Of a stretch of 64,000 nucleotides of DNA, positions 36,917 through 44,913 are shown piece after piece. Under the pieces are notes generated by a model, which made no database searches, was not told where the DNA came from, and saw only the letters and a program-made list of their open reading frames with translations. The stretch covers positions 1,612,001 to 1,676,000 of the forward strand of contig NZ_CP177134.1 of NCBI RefSeq assembly GCF_046736045.1, in the 5' to 3' direction. Made by a program: the position numbers and the translations under genes. Origin of the DNA: Leptospira_A sp046736045 (lineage in GTDB: Bacteria; Spirochaetota; Leptospiria; Leptospirales; Leptospiraceae). Positions within the stretch are counted from its first letter, which is position 1. Each line of letters begins with the position of its first letter.

Positions 36917-36961
36917 TTACAAAATGATTACAGTAGGGTTACGTCTTGACAATATCATTAC
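36917..36961 (-). promoter_or_regulatory. Pho-box-like direct-repeat array upstream of the porin
   Basis: TTAC occurs at 36917, 36928 and 36939, exactly 11 bp apart, and again at 36958 (read on the plus strand). On the gene's strand the units read GTAAC/GTAAT. Tandem repeats with 11-bp periodicity are how PhoB/OmpR-family winged-helix regulators recognise DNA. Upstream of a phosphate-type porin this suggests phosphate control. The regulator is not in the window, so this is inference. Confidence 0.5.
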
Positions 36962-37030
36962 AAATGAAACGGAAATGGAATATTCGGACTTGGGCAAAAT
37001 TCGCCTGAGTCCGGGCTTCTGCGAGGGTTT

Positions 37031-37741
37031 TCAGTCCCCTGCAATGAATACAACCATCGCCCATTTGTTGTTCTTTTTGGCGAATATGGCTCTGTAATCC
37101 ACTGGGCTTCTGAGATACTGATCACAGACAAAACCGGTTTCCCCATTTGCCAGACAAACCTTTTGCCAGACGCATTGATCACTTGATCCTTCCGCATCAT
37201 TTTCATTGGAATCCCGATCTAAAAATACGATTTTGTGGCTCAGTTTCGTGACCACCTTAGACTTGATAGATGCTTCCGCTCTCACATTCACATTGGTGCC
37301 GCTGATGAGAGAATAACTGAATGCATCGTAATCATTCGGGAAATGATTGAATAGATAAGGGGAAGAAAACCCATCATTGTCTTTGGAAAATCCAAGTTTG
37401 AATGTGTTTTCCAGGCTTGTCCAGATTCCGGACTGCTTTGGTTTTTTATCCAGCTCCCAAGACTCTAAAAATCTTTTTTTACCGGACTCTTCTCCAAAAC
37501 TGAATTTGATGTCTTTGTCTATGGCGGATTTTAAAAACTCCGCATCTTTTTTTTGTACTGCCTGGATGAGTTTTGTTTTAAATTCCAGAAAAGATTTGTC
37601 TTTGTCGGATTCATCTTTGGGAGGAAGGGAAAAGTCTTTGAACTGATCACAAGGTAAAATACCGGAATGAAGCATTAGAAGTAAAAAGTATACTAATAAT
37701 GATACGGAACGGTTTGGAAAAAGTTTTTTATATATTTGCAT
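37031..37741 (-). CDS. Exported SH3-like domain protein
   Basis: 236 residues with an N-terminal signal or anchor (about 13-31, ending GILPC, a poor lipobox). A charged helical region (about 45-110) is followed by a bacterial SH3 domain (about 143-205) with GTNVNVRAEASIKSKVVTKLSH and GETGFVCDQYLRSPVDYRA. Bacterial SH3 domains bind peptidoglycan or wall-linked ligands. The start overlaps the 3' end of the upstream PaiB gene by 14 bp, so the two are co-transcribed. A second SH3 lipoprotein occurs at 57405. Confidence 0.78.
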   Translation of the reverse strand: MQIYKKLFPNRSVSLLVYFLLLMLHSGILPCDQFKDFSLPPKDESDKDKSFLEFKTKLIQAVQKKDAEFLKSAIDKDIKFSFGEESGKKRFLESWELDKKPKQSGIWTSLENTFKLGFSKDNDGFSSPYLFNHFPNDYDAFSYSLISGTNVNVRAEASIKSKVVTKLSHKIVFLDRDSNENDAEGSSDQCVWQKVCLANGETGFVCDQYLRSPVDYRAIFAKKNNKWAMVVFIAGD

Positions 37742-38345
37742 TTAACGTATCTCTCATCCATTTTGCGATTTCATTTGCACTTTGGTCTTTTTGTTTTTCC
37801 AATGCTTGTATGACCAAGTTCTTTCTTTCCAAGCTGTGATTCTGGCTTAGTTTTGCAGTTGCTTCTAACTTTGTAATCTTAATTTTAATTCCGATGATTC
37901 CTTTGATAAGAGCATCAATGTATTTCACATCCATATTTTTGAGAAAGAAAGGACTGTCTTTGCCTTCGTATTTCAAAATCAAATCATCCAAAGAGTTTCG
38001 TAATTCGTTTTCATCTTTGACGAGGCTTGCCTTTCCATAAACGTGAATACTTATATAATTCCAAGTTGGAACCGATTTGTTTGTTTCATACCAACTGGGA
38101 GAAATATAAGTATGAGGGCCGTGGAAAATAGCAAGAACATCCTGATCGTCCAACGCTTCTCCTTGCGGGTTTTGGCGTGCCATATGTCCGAACAAAGCCT
38201 GTTCGGATGGATTTAAAAGCAAAGGAATGTGTGTTGCTGTAAGCGAACTTTCTTTGCCTGAAATCAGTGTAGCGAAGCTATTGTCATAAATGATTTGATT
38301 GATGATTTGAGAGTCGGTGATGGTAAATGGTTTCGGAGTGTACAT
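37728..38345 (-). CDS. PaiB-family FMN-binding protein
   Basis: 205 residues. It matches the PaiB/FMN-binding split-barrel family: MYTPKPFTITDSQIINQII (1-19), ATHIPLLLN (about 39-47), GHMARQNPQ and HGPHTYISPSWYETNKSVPTWNYISIHVYGKA (about 74-105), then a C-terminal helical part (KITKLEATAKLSQN). Bacillus PaiB was described as a negative regulator, but the fold is that of a flavin- or haem-binding protein and regulation of DNA is not established. It shares an operon with the SH3 protein. Confidence 0.88.
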   Translation of the reverse strand: MYTPKPFTITDSQIINQIIYDNSFATLISGKESSLTATHIPLLLNPSEQALFGHMARQNPQGEALDDQDVLAIFHGPHTYISPSWYETNKSVPTWNYISIHVYGKASLVKDENELRNSLDDLILKYEGKDSPFFLKNMDVKYIDALIKGIIGIKIKITKLEATAKLSQNHSLERKNLVIQALEKQKDQSANEIAKWMRDTLNANI

Positions 38346-38454
38346 GTGTCAGTTGGAAAAACGGATCGTCTCCTAACGATCCTATCTGAATTAACATTTC
38401 AGTTCAATATTTTTATCAAACGGAATGTCCTGACTTTCATTGATTTTTTAAGAT

Positions 38455-39375
38455 TCAAAAATTTTCTTCGATCAATTCTTTGTTGATCATTGCTCCCGCA
38501 ACCCCTCCCGAACCGATAGCAAAGGACAAACTTCGTAACATGGTTGTATTGTCGCCGGCAGCATAGATTCCTCTCAGGTTTGTTTTATTGAATCCATCCA
38601 CTTTGATATAACCCATATCGTTGAATTCGACGCCCAATTCCAAAGGCAGATGCGAATGTTGGATAAAGGGGACCCGGGCGAACATGGCATTCAAAATTTC
38701 CGTTGTTCCGTCTTTGAGTGAGATTCCTGTCAAATAACCTTTGTTATGTATAATTTCCGAAACCTCGGATTCTATAATCTTTATATTTTTTTCGTTTAGC
38801 TTTTTTGTCTGTTCCGGAGAGATTGTAGACTTTCCATTCGTGAATAAAGTCAGGCTTTGTGACCATTGGCTTATCAATTTGACCGATTCATAACCGATCT
38901 CTCCATTCGCGAAAACCCCTATTTTTTGATTTCGTACTTCATAGCCGTGGCAATATGGACAGTGGAATATCGAAATTCCCCATGATTCTTTGAAACCGGG
39001 AGTATCAGGCATAACATCCGTTACACCAGTGGCAAATAAAAGTTTTTTGCTAAAATGAGCGTCTCCGTTTTCGGTTTTGATTTCGAAAATCGAGTTTGAA
39101 TTGACAACTTTGATCGCTTTGGATTCCAAAAATTGAATGGTGGGATAGTTTGATAGTTCCGATTTGGCCAATCTTTTGATTTCAAACGGAGGTTTGCCGT
39201 CATGAGTTAGCAAGTTATGTGCGTTAGGTGTTTGTCTGTTGCAAGGTTTTCCATCATCTATGACGAGCACATTCCGGATGGATCTACCCAAAGCAAGGCC
39301 TGCGGATAATCCTGCAAAACTTCCTCCGATAATGATCACATCGTAAACTTTTTCTGAATTCTTCATTTGCAACAT
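38455..39375 (-). CDS. Thioredoxin-reductase-like NAD(P)/FAD oxidoreductase
   Basis: 306 residues. The FAD site is VIIIGGSFAGLSAGLALGR (about 13-31). The redox site CPYCHGYE (about 138-145) has the CxxC-H-G-Y-E form seen in non-thioredoxin members such as gliotoxin- or holomycin-type dithiol oxidases and flavin-only relatives. The C-terminal GIYAAGDNTTMLRSLSFAIGSG (about 267-288) binds FAD. It probably oxidises or reduces a small dithiol. The FMN-reductase gene lies just upstream on the same strand (36 bp), making a two-gene redox unit. Confidence 0.87.
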   Translation of the reverse strand: MLQMKNSEKVYDVIIIGGSFAGLSAGLALGRSIRNVLVIDDGKPCNRQTPNAHNLLTHDGKPPFEIKRLAKSELSNYPTIQFLESKAIKVVNSNSIFEIKTENGDAHFSKKLLFATGVTDVMPDTPGFKESWGISIFHCPYCHGYEVRNQKIGVFANGEIGYESVKLISQWSQSLTLFTNGKSTISPEQTKKLNEKNIKIIESEVSEIIHNKGYLTGISLKDGTTEILNAMFARVPFIQHSHLPLELGVEFNDMGYIKVDGFNKTNLRGIYAAGDNTTMLRSLSFAIGSGGVAGAMINKELIEENF

Positions 39376-39411
39376 GGTTGCATCTATTTATTTTTTGTCA
39401 ACCTTCTAAAA

Positions 39412-39942
39412 TTATTCCATTTTTGTTTCCAAAGAATGGATCATTTGTTTGATTTCTTCAATGGCTGAAGGATCGGACAAATATCCGTTTTCATCAATAT
39501 TGCTTCTGGATCCTTTCAAGAGTAGACGGGTTTGGTCATCCATTTTGGCTTGCAGAGTATTCATAATCACTGTTAAAGATTCGAAACTTCTTTCTCCCAA
39601 ACCGGATGCGATGATAAATGCGGACGGTTTGTCCGTAAATATGGTAGTGGATACCATCCATTCGATTGCATTTTTCAATGCGGCAGGCAAACTGAAAATA
39701 TATTCGGGAGTGCAAATGATAACTCCATCCGATTCGCGGATCATGTTTCTGAAATTACGAATGGCTTCGGGAGGATTTTCCTTGTCCAAGTCGGGATTGA
39801 AATGGGGGAGATCCGTCAGTTGTTTGAAGATTTGAATTTCAAGCCGATCTGAAAATAATTTTGCAATCGTTTTTAAAATGGATTCATTGGAAGATTGAGA
39901 GCGGGTGCTTCCGGAAATGGCGAAAATTTTTTTGCGGTTCAT
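39412..39942 (-). CDS. NADPH-dependent FMN reductase
   Basis: 176 residues of the flavodoxin-like FMN-reductase family. IFAISGSTRSQSSNESIL (about 6-23) is the phosphate-binding loop, VIICTPEYIFSLPAALKNAIEWM (about 74-96) is the central signature PEY-x-x-x-x-P-x-x-LKN-A-I-(D/E)-W, and SGLGERSFESL binds the isoalloxazine ring. It supplies reduced flavin or reduces quinones or azo compounds. It precedes the thioredoxin-reductase-like gene in the same direction. The 220 bp upstream is intergenic to the divergent cyclase and shows no strong motif. Confidence 0.88.
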   Translation of the reverse strand: MNRKKIFAISGSTRSQSSNESILKTIAKLFSDRLEIQIFKQLTDLPHFNPDLDKENPPEAIRNFRNMIRESDGVIICTPEYIFSLPAALKNAIEWMVSTTIFTDKPSAFIIASGLGERSFESLTVIMNTLQAKMDDQTRLLLKGSRSNIDENGYLSDPSAIEEIKQMIHSLETKME

Positions 39943-40162
39943 TGAATGTTAGGTTTGGTAAATTCTTTCGTTATAATTAATTATATCGGGAGATTCGAGA
40001 TCGTGTTCCGCAGGAAACCGGAATGTCGATCAATCACGAATTGATTGTGAGAACTCATCTTGTTTCATTTGTATGAAACTTTCTTATTTAGTAAAGTAAA
40101 ACTAAATGCAGCGCTAAATTATTTATTGCTTAATTTGTTTTTCTTTTTCAAAATGAGTCATT

Positions 40163-41449
40163 ATGAAAGAGACATTCTTATCCTTCGTTTACTTATTATT
40201 TGGTGATCCCAGACATAACTCGTTGGAACATCGTCTCTTCAATACTGTTTCTCTTGTAAATGCAGTTCTCAATATATTCGGCGCATTGGGTTCCTTTTAT
40301 TTGCCCAATTTTGAAGTTATTTTCATCTTAAACCTGACATCGGGACTTTTGATGTTCGTTATGTATATTCTCGCCCGGGTCAAAAATGTATATTATGCTT
40401 TATTCTGGCCTTTCAATTTTACAATTCTAATCTATTTGTCCGCAATGTGGTTTTATAACGGAGGTTCGCTGGGGGGAAATCATTATTATTTCATACCGGC
40501 TCTTGTGATCGCAATGATTCTGTTACGTGGTCATAGTATATGGGTTTTGTATCTGATCTATATCGGTTTTACCGTTTCGTTATATACGATCGAGTATTAT
40601 CGGAGGGATTTGATTATATTTTATCCGAATGATACGGAAAGGTATCTGGATGCGGGTGGTAATTATATATTTGTGCAGATTTTGACAGGGATATTGATTT
40701 TTATTCTAAGCCGCAACCTGAATATAGAAAGAAAAAAATCGGATTCCTTGTTACTCAATATTCTTCCAGGATCAATTGCAGAAGAATTGAAAAAAAATCA
40801 ATCTGTAGTTCCGGTTCGTTACGAAAGTATTTCCATTCTTTTTACGGATATGGCCGGGTTTACCAAGGTTGCCGAAAAGATGAGTCCGGAAGAATTGTTA
40901 AGCGAGCTGGATCGTTTCTTTCGCAGCTTTGATTCCATCATCAAAAATCATAATATGGAGAAAATCAAAACCATCGGGGACGCTTACATGGCGGCGGGAG
41001 GACTTCCCGAGTCGAATAAAACGCATCCCATTGATTCCGTGTTATGTGGTCTTGAGTTTCAGAGATATATGAGAGACGAAAAAGAGATCAAGTTATTGAA
41101 AAATCAGCCTTTTTGGGAATTGAGATTGGGAATTCATACGGGGGCTGCCGTTGCGGGAGTGGTAGGAACAAAAAAATTCGCTTACGACATCTGGGGCGAT
41201 AGTGTGAATACGGCGAGTCGTTTGGAAAGTTCGGGAATTGTAGGAGAAGTAAATATCTCACTCGCTACTTACGAACAAGTGAAAGATTTTTTTGAATGTG
41301 AACATAGAGGAAAGATCTCTGCCAAAAATAAAGGAGAGATTGATATGTATTTGGTGAAAGGACTGAAAGAAGGACTCGCTGATGAAAGAGATCCTTTGAG
41401 GCCGAATTCCGTATTCAAAGAAATGTATTTGCGGATTCAAAATTCATAA
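40163..41449 (+). CDS. Membrane adenylate cyclase (class III)
   Basis: 428 residues. Six hydrophobic segments (about 22-185) form a membrane domain. A short linker (LLLNILPGSIAEELKKNQ, about 194-211) is followed by the class III catalytic domain with ILFTDMAGFTKVAEKM (about 223-238, metal Asp in FTDMAG), KIKTIGDAYMAAGGLP (about 272-287) and DIWGDSVNTASRLESSG (about 342-358). Lys in KTIGD and Asp in YDIWGD are the residues that select ATP, so cAMP is the predicted product. The input signal of the membrane domain is unknown. The downstream hydrolase gene starts 9 bp later. Confidence 0.92.
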   Translation: MKETFLSFVYLLFGDPRHNSLEHRLFNTVSLVNAVLNIFGALGSFYLPNFEVIFILNLTSGLLMFVMYILARVKNVYYALFWPFNFTILIYLSAMWFYNGGSLGGNHYYFIPALVIAMILLRGHSIWVLYLIYIGFTVSLYTIEYYRRDLIIFYPNDTERYLDAGGNYIFVQILTGILIFILSRNLNIERKKSDSLLLNILPGSIAEELKKNQSVVPVRYESISILFTDMAGFTKVAEKMSPEELLSELDRFFRSFDSIIKNHNMEKIKTIGDAYMAAGGLPESNKTHPIDSVLCGLEFQRYMRDEKEIKLLKNQPFWELRLGIHTGAAVAGVVGTKKFAYDIWGDSVNTASRLESSGIVGEVNISLATYEQVKDFFECEHRGKISAKNKGEIDMYLVKGLKEGLADERDPLRPNSVFKEMYLRIQNS

Positions 41450-41458
41450 AATAAAATC

Positions 41459-42343
41459 GTGTTTTTATCAAGCTCATTCAATCGACATGGAAATTTATTT
41501 TGTATTTGTTTGATTTTTTTATCTATGTTTGACAGCTGTAAGACGGATTCGCAAAAATTTTTGACCGAATTGAAATCCGAAATTCCCGATATAAAAGAAT
41601 ATTCGATTTCTGCAGGAAATAGAAATATTTTTTTTGTGACGAGCGGATGTCTCAAGAACCATAATAAAATTTTGATTTTTATTCACGGGTCGCCCGGTGG
41701 TTGGAATGATTATTCTTTTTATCTAAAAGATAAAGATCTTAGAAATGTTTTCTGTATCGTTTCTTTGGATCGTCCCGGCTTCGGTCTTTCAGGTAGCGAT
41801 ATTTCCGTTGCGGATTTACAAACTCAATCCGATCTCATTCGTGTTGCGATCGAACATTTTTTAAAAGATCAAATTTTGATTCATCAATCCAAACCGAAAT
41901 TGATTTTGGTCGGCCATTCTTACGGGGGACCGATCGCAGCTAAAGTAGCGTTGGACATAGGTTATCCTAAAGAAGCGTTGTTCCTTCTGTCTTCTTCCAT
42001 GGATTTCCGACTAGAGGAAGTAAGGTGGTACAATCGGCTTGCATCATATTTTTTTGTGAAATTTTTTTTACCGAAAGAAATAATCAATAGCAATGATGAG
42101 ATGATACCTCTAAAATGGCAACTGGCTGAATGGGATGATATTTGGAAATTTATTGATTTCCAGGTTATTAGCATTCATGGGAAAGATGATTTTCTTGTTC
42201 CATTTGAAAATGTGGAATATATGAGAAAAAAGATAAATCCAAACAGGTTTCAAACTGTTGAATTGGAAGATGAAAATCATTTTATCCCTTGGACCAGGAA
42301 ACAATTAGTCAAAGAAAAAATATTAACGGTAAACTCAAAATGA
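41459..42343 (+). CDS. Alpha/beta-hydrolase, probable lipoprotein
   Basis: 294 residues from a GTG start. The signal-like N-terminus ends in SMFDSC (Cys about 27), a possible spirochetal lipobox. The hydrolase core has the oxyanion-hole IFIHGSPGGWNDYSFY (about 73-88), the nucleophile elbow LVGHSYGGPIAAK (about 146-158, Ser150) and the catalytic-His region ELEDENHFIPWTRK near the C-terminus. The substrate (ester or peptide) is unknown. The stop overlaps the next gene's ATG (ATGA), so it is coupled to the DoxX-type gene. Confidence 0.85.
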   Translation: MFLSSSFNRHGNLFCICLIFLSMFDSCKTDSQKFLTELKSEIPDIKEYSISAGNRNIFFVTSGCLKNHNKILIFIHGSPGGWNDYSFYLKDKDLRNVFCIVSLDRPGFGLSGSDISVADLQTQSDLIRVAIEHFLKDQILIHQSKPKLILVGHSYGGPIAAKVALDIGYPKEALFLLSSSMDFRLEEVRWYNRLASYFFVKFFLPKEIINSNDEMIPLKWQLAEWDDIWKFIDFQVISIHGKDDFLVPFENVEYMRKKINPNRFQTVELEDENHFIPWTRKQLVKEKILTVNSK

Positions 42344-42735
42344 CAACATCACAAAAAATCATTTTCCATTCCGCACGATTTATAGCAGCTATCATACTTG
42401 GTCAGACACTTTATTTTAAGTTCACAGGCGCGGAAGAGTCGGTTTATATTTTTACAACATTGGGAATGGAACCTTGGGGCAGGTATGCATCTGCGGTTGT
42501 CGAATTGATAGCTGCTTTATTGCTGTTGGTTCCGTCATTGGTTTGGTTAGGTGCTCTTATTTCTTTGAATGTGATCAGTGGCGCTATTTTATCCCATTTG
42601 ATTTTTTTGGGAGTCGAGGTGATGGGGGATTACGGAGTTTTATTCGGCCTTGCTTGTGTGGTTCTCATTGCATCCGTTTATTTGGTGTATGTGGAAAGAA
42701 AAAGCATTCCTATTTTAAAACATTACTTTCATTAA
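42340..42735 (+). CDS. DoxX-like small membrane protein
   Basis: 131 residues from the ATG at 42340, which shares ATGA with the end of the hydrolase gene; a longer in-frame extension upstream lies wholly inside that gene. Four hydrophobic segments follow. ILGQTLYFKFTGAEESVYIF (about 19-38) and the GRYASAVVELIAALLLLVP block resemble the DoxX family. DoxX proteins are membrane redox-associated subunits of varied roles. The gene ends 4 bp inside the convergent DedA/ATP-grasp gene. Confidence 0.8.
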   Translation: MTTSQKIIFHSARFIAAIILGQTLYFKFTGAEESVYIFTTLGMEPWGRYASAVVELIAALLLLVPSLVWLGALISLNVISGAILSHLIFLGVEVMGDYGVLFGLACVVLIASVYLVYVERKSIPILKHYFH

Positions 42736-44339
42736 ATCGGAACGGTAAGTCTGGTTACCGGGTTGATCCCTTTTTTGTATCGGGCGTGATTTTTTAAAAT
42801 TAGATACAACTCATGCCAACTAACGATCGGATTGCCCGATTTGTAATTTTGATATCCTATTTTGAAAAGGATGGCCCATTGTTTAAAAAGATATCGGTAG
42901 GATTGGATGATGGAAAAATCGGGATCATATAGATTCGTAGACTCACTCATCGCCCCATTCAATTCGATGATCTTAAAATCCTTTCCCTGTTTTAACGATT
43001 CTTTTGTCGAATAACGGATGTCATATCTCCCGAAATAAAATCCTTTGAATTCTTTTGAGATTTCATCTATTTTTTGTTCAAGTGCATCTGTGATCAAACC
43101 GGAACCATCTTTGAACATACATCCCTGAATATGATTTCCTGCAAATCCCAGTTTGACCTTTTCACCGAGAGCAGGGATCCGATCTAAGCTTCCGCTTAAA
43201 ATTTGGAAGTAGGTATTCTTTTGAAATTGAAACCTTTTATGTTCCGTGATAAGATCCCGTAAGTTTTTTTTACCATCCCCTAAGAGAACAGGGAACACTT
43301 TATCCGTAATCGAGAGAATATGACCTTTGGGTTCATTTGGAAATCTATAATAAAAAATCCCGGCTTCCCATGGCCCTGCATGATATTCCTGCAAAATACA
43401 TGGAACTTTATTTTTTAAAATTTCAATTGCTTCGCTCACTGAATGTACCAAATGTACACCAGCTCCTCTTTCTCCCATATCGGGTTTGATAATAATCGGA
43501 AACCGGACTTGCAAATCTTTCATGTATTGAAGGATTAAGTCCTCCGTATAATTGATATTTGGCGAAAGTAGTTTGAATTTGGAAATGGAGTCTATCGGCA
43601 GATTTGCAAGAATGTCCGATTTGGATTCCCCCGCGATTCCTCCGGCAAAGATGCCCGGATTGGAAGCTGTGATGTAGCGAAAACCAAGATATCTTATCGT
43701 GAGTAAACCTGCGTAAGGAACCAGTGGAAAATAAAAAACCCATGAAGGCCAAAATTCCAAACGAATCGTCTTTTTTAAAAACAGAACCAGTTCATTTCGT
43801 TTGTCTTTGATGAGTATTAAAAAGAACAAACGATAAATTATATAAAAAGATAAAACAGAAATAAGAATGGGAAAATAGACGGATTCGGAGAAAAATAAAT
43901 TTTCTATCGCCTTTCCAAAGTAAAACGATGATAGAACGAGAGTTGGCGTCCAAAGAAGAGATGCCAAAAGGCTATAAATCAAAAAAGGTGAAATTTTTTT
44001 GCTACTGATTCCTGCAAATACATAAATGGGAAGCCTTGTTCCCGGCAAAAACCGGCATAAAAAAATCGTGAATCCCAAGTTTTGGTTTAATCTTGTCTGA
44101 TAAGATCGGATGAATTCGGAATTTATAACGGACTGCCAACGGGAAAAGGAAAGTAAAAACTTATGACAGTATCTTCCTGTGAAAAACAAAATGGCATCTC
44201 CCAGATAAATTCCGACGGTGCAAGCAAGGATAACAATTGATAAATTAAATTTTCCTTCTTTTGCTAAAATCCCCCCGGTAATACAAGTTAAATCTTCCGA
44301 TATGAATGTACTGCCTGCAAGTAAAAGAAAATCAACCAT
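42732..44339 (-). CDS. DedA (VTT-domain) / ATP-grasp fusion protein
   Basis: 535 residues. The first 200 residues are a DedA/SNARE-associated membrane domain: FISEDLTCITGGILA (about 12-26), FLCRFLPGTRLPIYVFAGIS (about 93-112, the F-x-R-x-x-P-x-x-R signature) and several helices. After a connector (about 200-260), the C-terminal half looks like an ATP-grasp ligase: FPIIIKPDMGERGAGVHLVHS (about 280-300) is the A-type lysine and glycine loop, ILQEYHAGPWEAGIFYYR (about 317-334) the next strands, and FKIIELNGAMSES (about 463-475) the metal-binding end. A lipid- or wall-linked ligation is conceivable. Confidence 0.85.
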   Translation of the reverse strand: MVDFLLLAGSTFISEDLTCITGGILAKEGKFNLSIVILACTVGIYLGDAILFFTGRYCHKFLLSFSRWQSVINSEFIRSYQTRLNQNLGFTIFLCRFLPGTRLPIYVFAGISSKKISPFLIYSLLASLLWTPTLVLSSFYFGKAIENLFFSESVYFPILISVLSFYIIYRLFFLILIKDKRNELVLFLKKTIRLEFWPSWVFYFPLVPYAGLLTIRYLGFRYITASNPGIFAGGIAGESKSDILANLPIDSISKFKLLSPNINYTEDLILQYMKDLQVRFPIIIKPDMGERGAGVHLVHSVSEAIEILKNKVPCILQEYHAGPWEAGIFYYRFPNEPKGHILSITDKVFPVLLGDGKKNLRDLITEHKRFQFQKNTYFQILSGSLDRIPALGEKVKLGFAGNHIQGCMFKDGSGLITDALEQKIDEISKEFKGFYFGRYDIRYSTKESLKQGKDFKIIELNGAMSESTNLYDPDFSIIQSYRYLFKQWAILFKIGYQNYKSGNPIVSWHELYLILKNHARYKKGINPVTRLTVPI

Positions 44340-44345
44340 AGATCA

Positions 44346-44846
44346 TCAACGGGGAACGGATCTGGCAATGAGCGTGGAAGGTGTATATCCGAAATCCACA
44401 GGCAACAAAATCCATTGAAATTTATTTTCCATTGCGATTCGAATGAGCGCCATATGGTGGATCATATGATCCAAAACAAAAAGTAATTCTCTTTCTCCGC
44501 ATGTATCCGTAATCGAATGATCCGATTCATTCAGAATGTGTTTGAGTCGGATTTTTTCGGGAGGAATATAACCGGCCAATCTGAGTTCCGTTTCGGCAAT
44601 CACTTCCAAGGCAAAATCAAGCGAGGATTCCAATACCAAATTGCGTTTGCGGTCGTCATAAGATAGAATTTCTCCTTCTTTTGTGTTCACCAAACACTCG
44701 ATAAATTCCAATGTATGTCTGACGTGTTGGCCTACGGAACTTCCGCACAGAAGAGAATCTTTTTCGGTGAATTCTTCTTCTTTCAGTTCGTTGAGAATTT
44801 TTCCGAGCTTATGAAGTTGAGAGATGATTTGATAGTTGATTTTCAT
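44346..44846 (-). CDS. DinB-family protein
   Basis: 166 residues of the four-helix DinB fold. The three metal-ligand His positions can be seen in GSSVGQHVRHTLEFIECLV (about 36-54) and FVLDHMIHHMALIRIAME (about 127-144). Members use a metal and often a thiol cofactor for S-transfer or detoxification. The gene is 6 bp upstream of the DedA/ATP-grasp gene and on the same strand, so probably one operon. Confidence 0.83.
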   Translation of the reverse strand: MKINYQIISQLHKLGKILNELKEEEFTEKDSLLCGSSVGQHVRHTLEFIECLVNTKEGEILSYDDRKRNLVLESSLDFALEVIAETELRLAGYIPPEKIRLKHILNESDHSITDTCGERELLFVLDHMIHHMALIRIAMENKFQWILLPVDFGYTPSTLIARSVPR

Positions 44847-44913
44847 TATTTACAAGATCTCCCGATACTTCGTTTTAGAGAGGCGAAAAGTTACATAAAG
44901 TCATATATTTATT

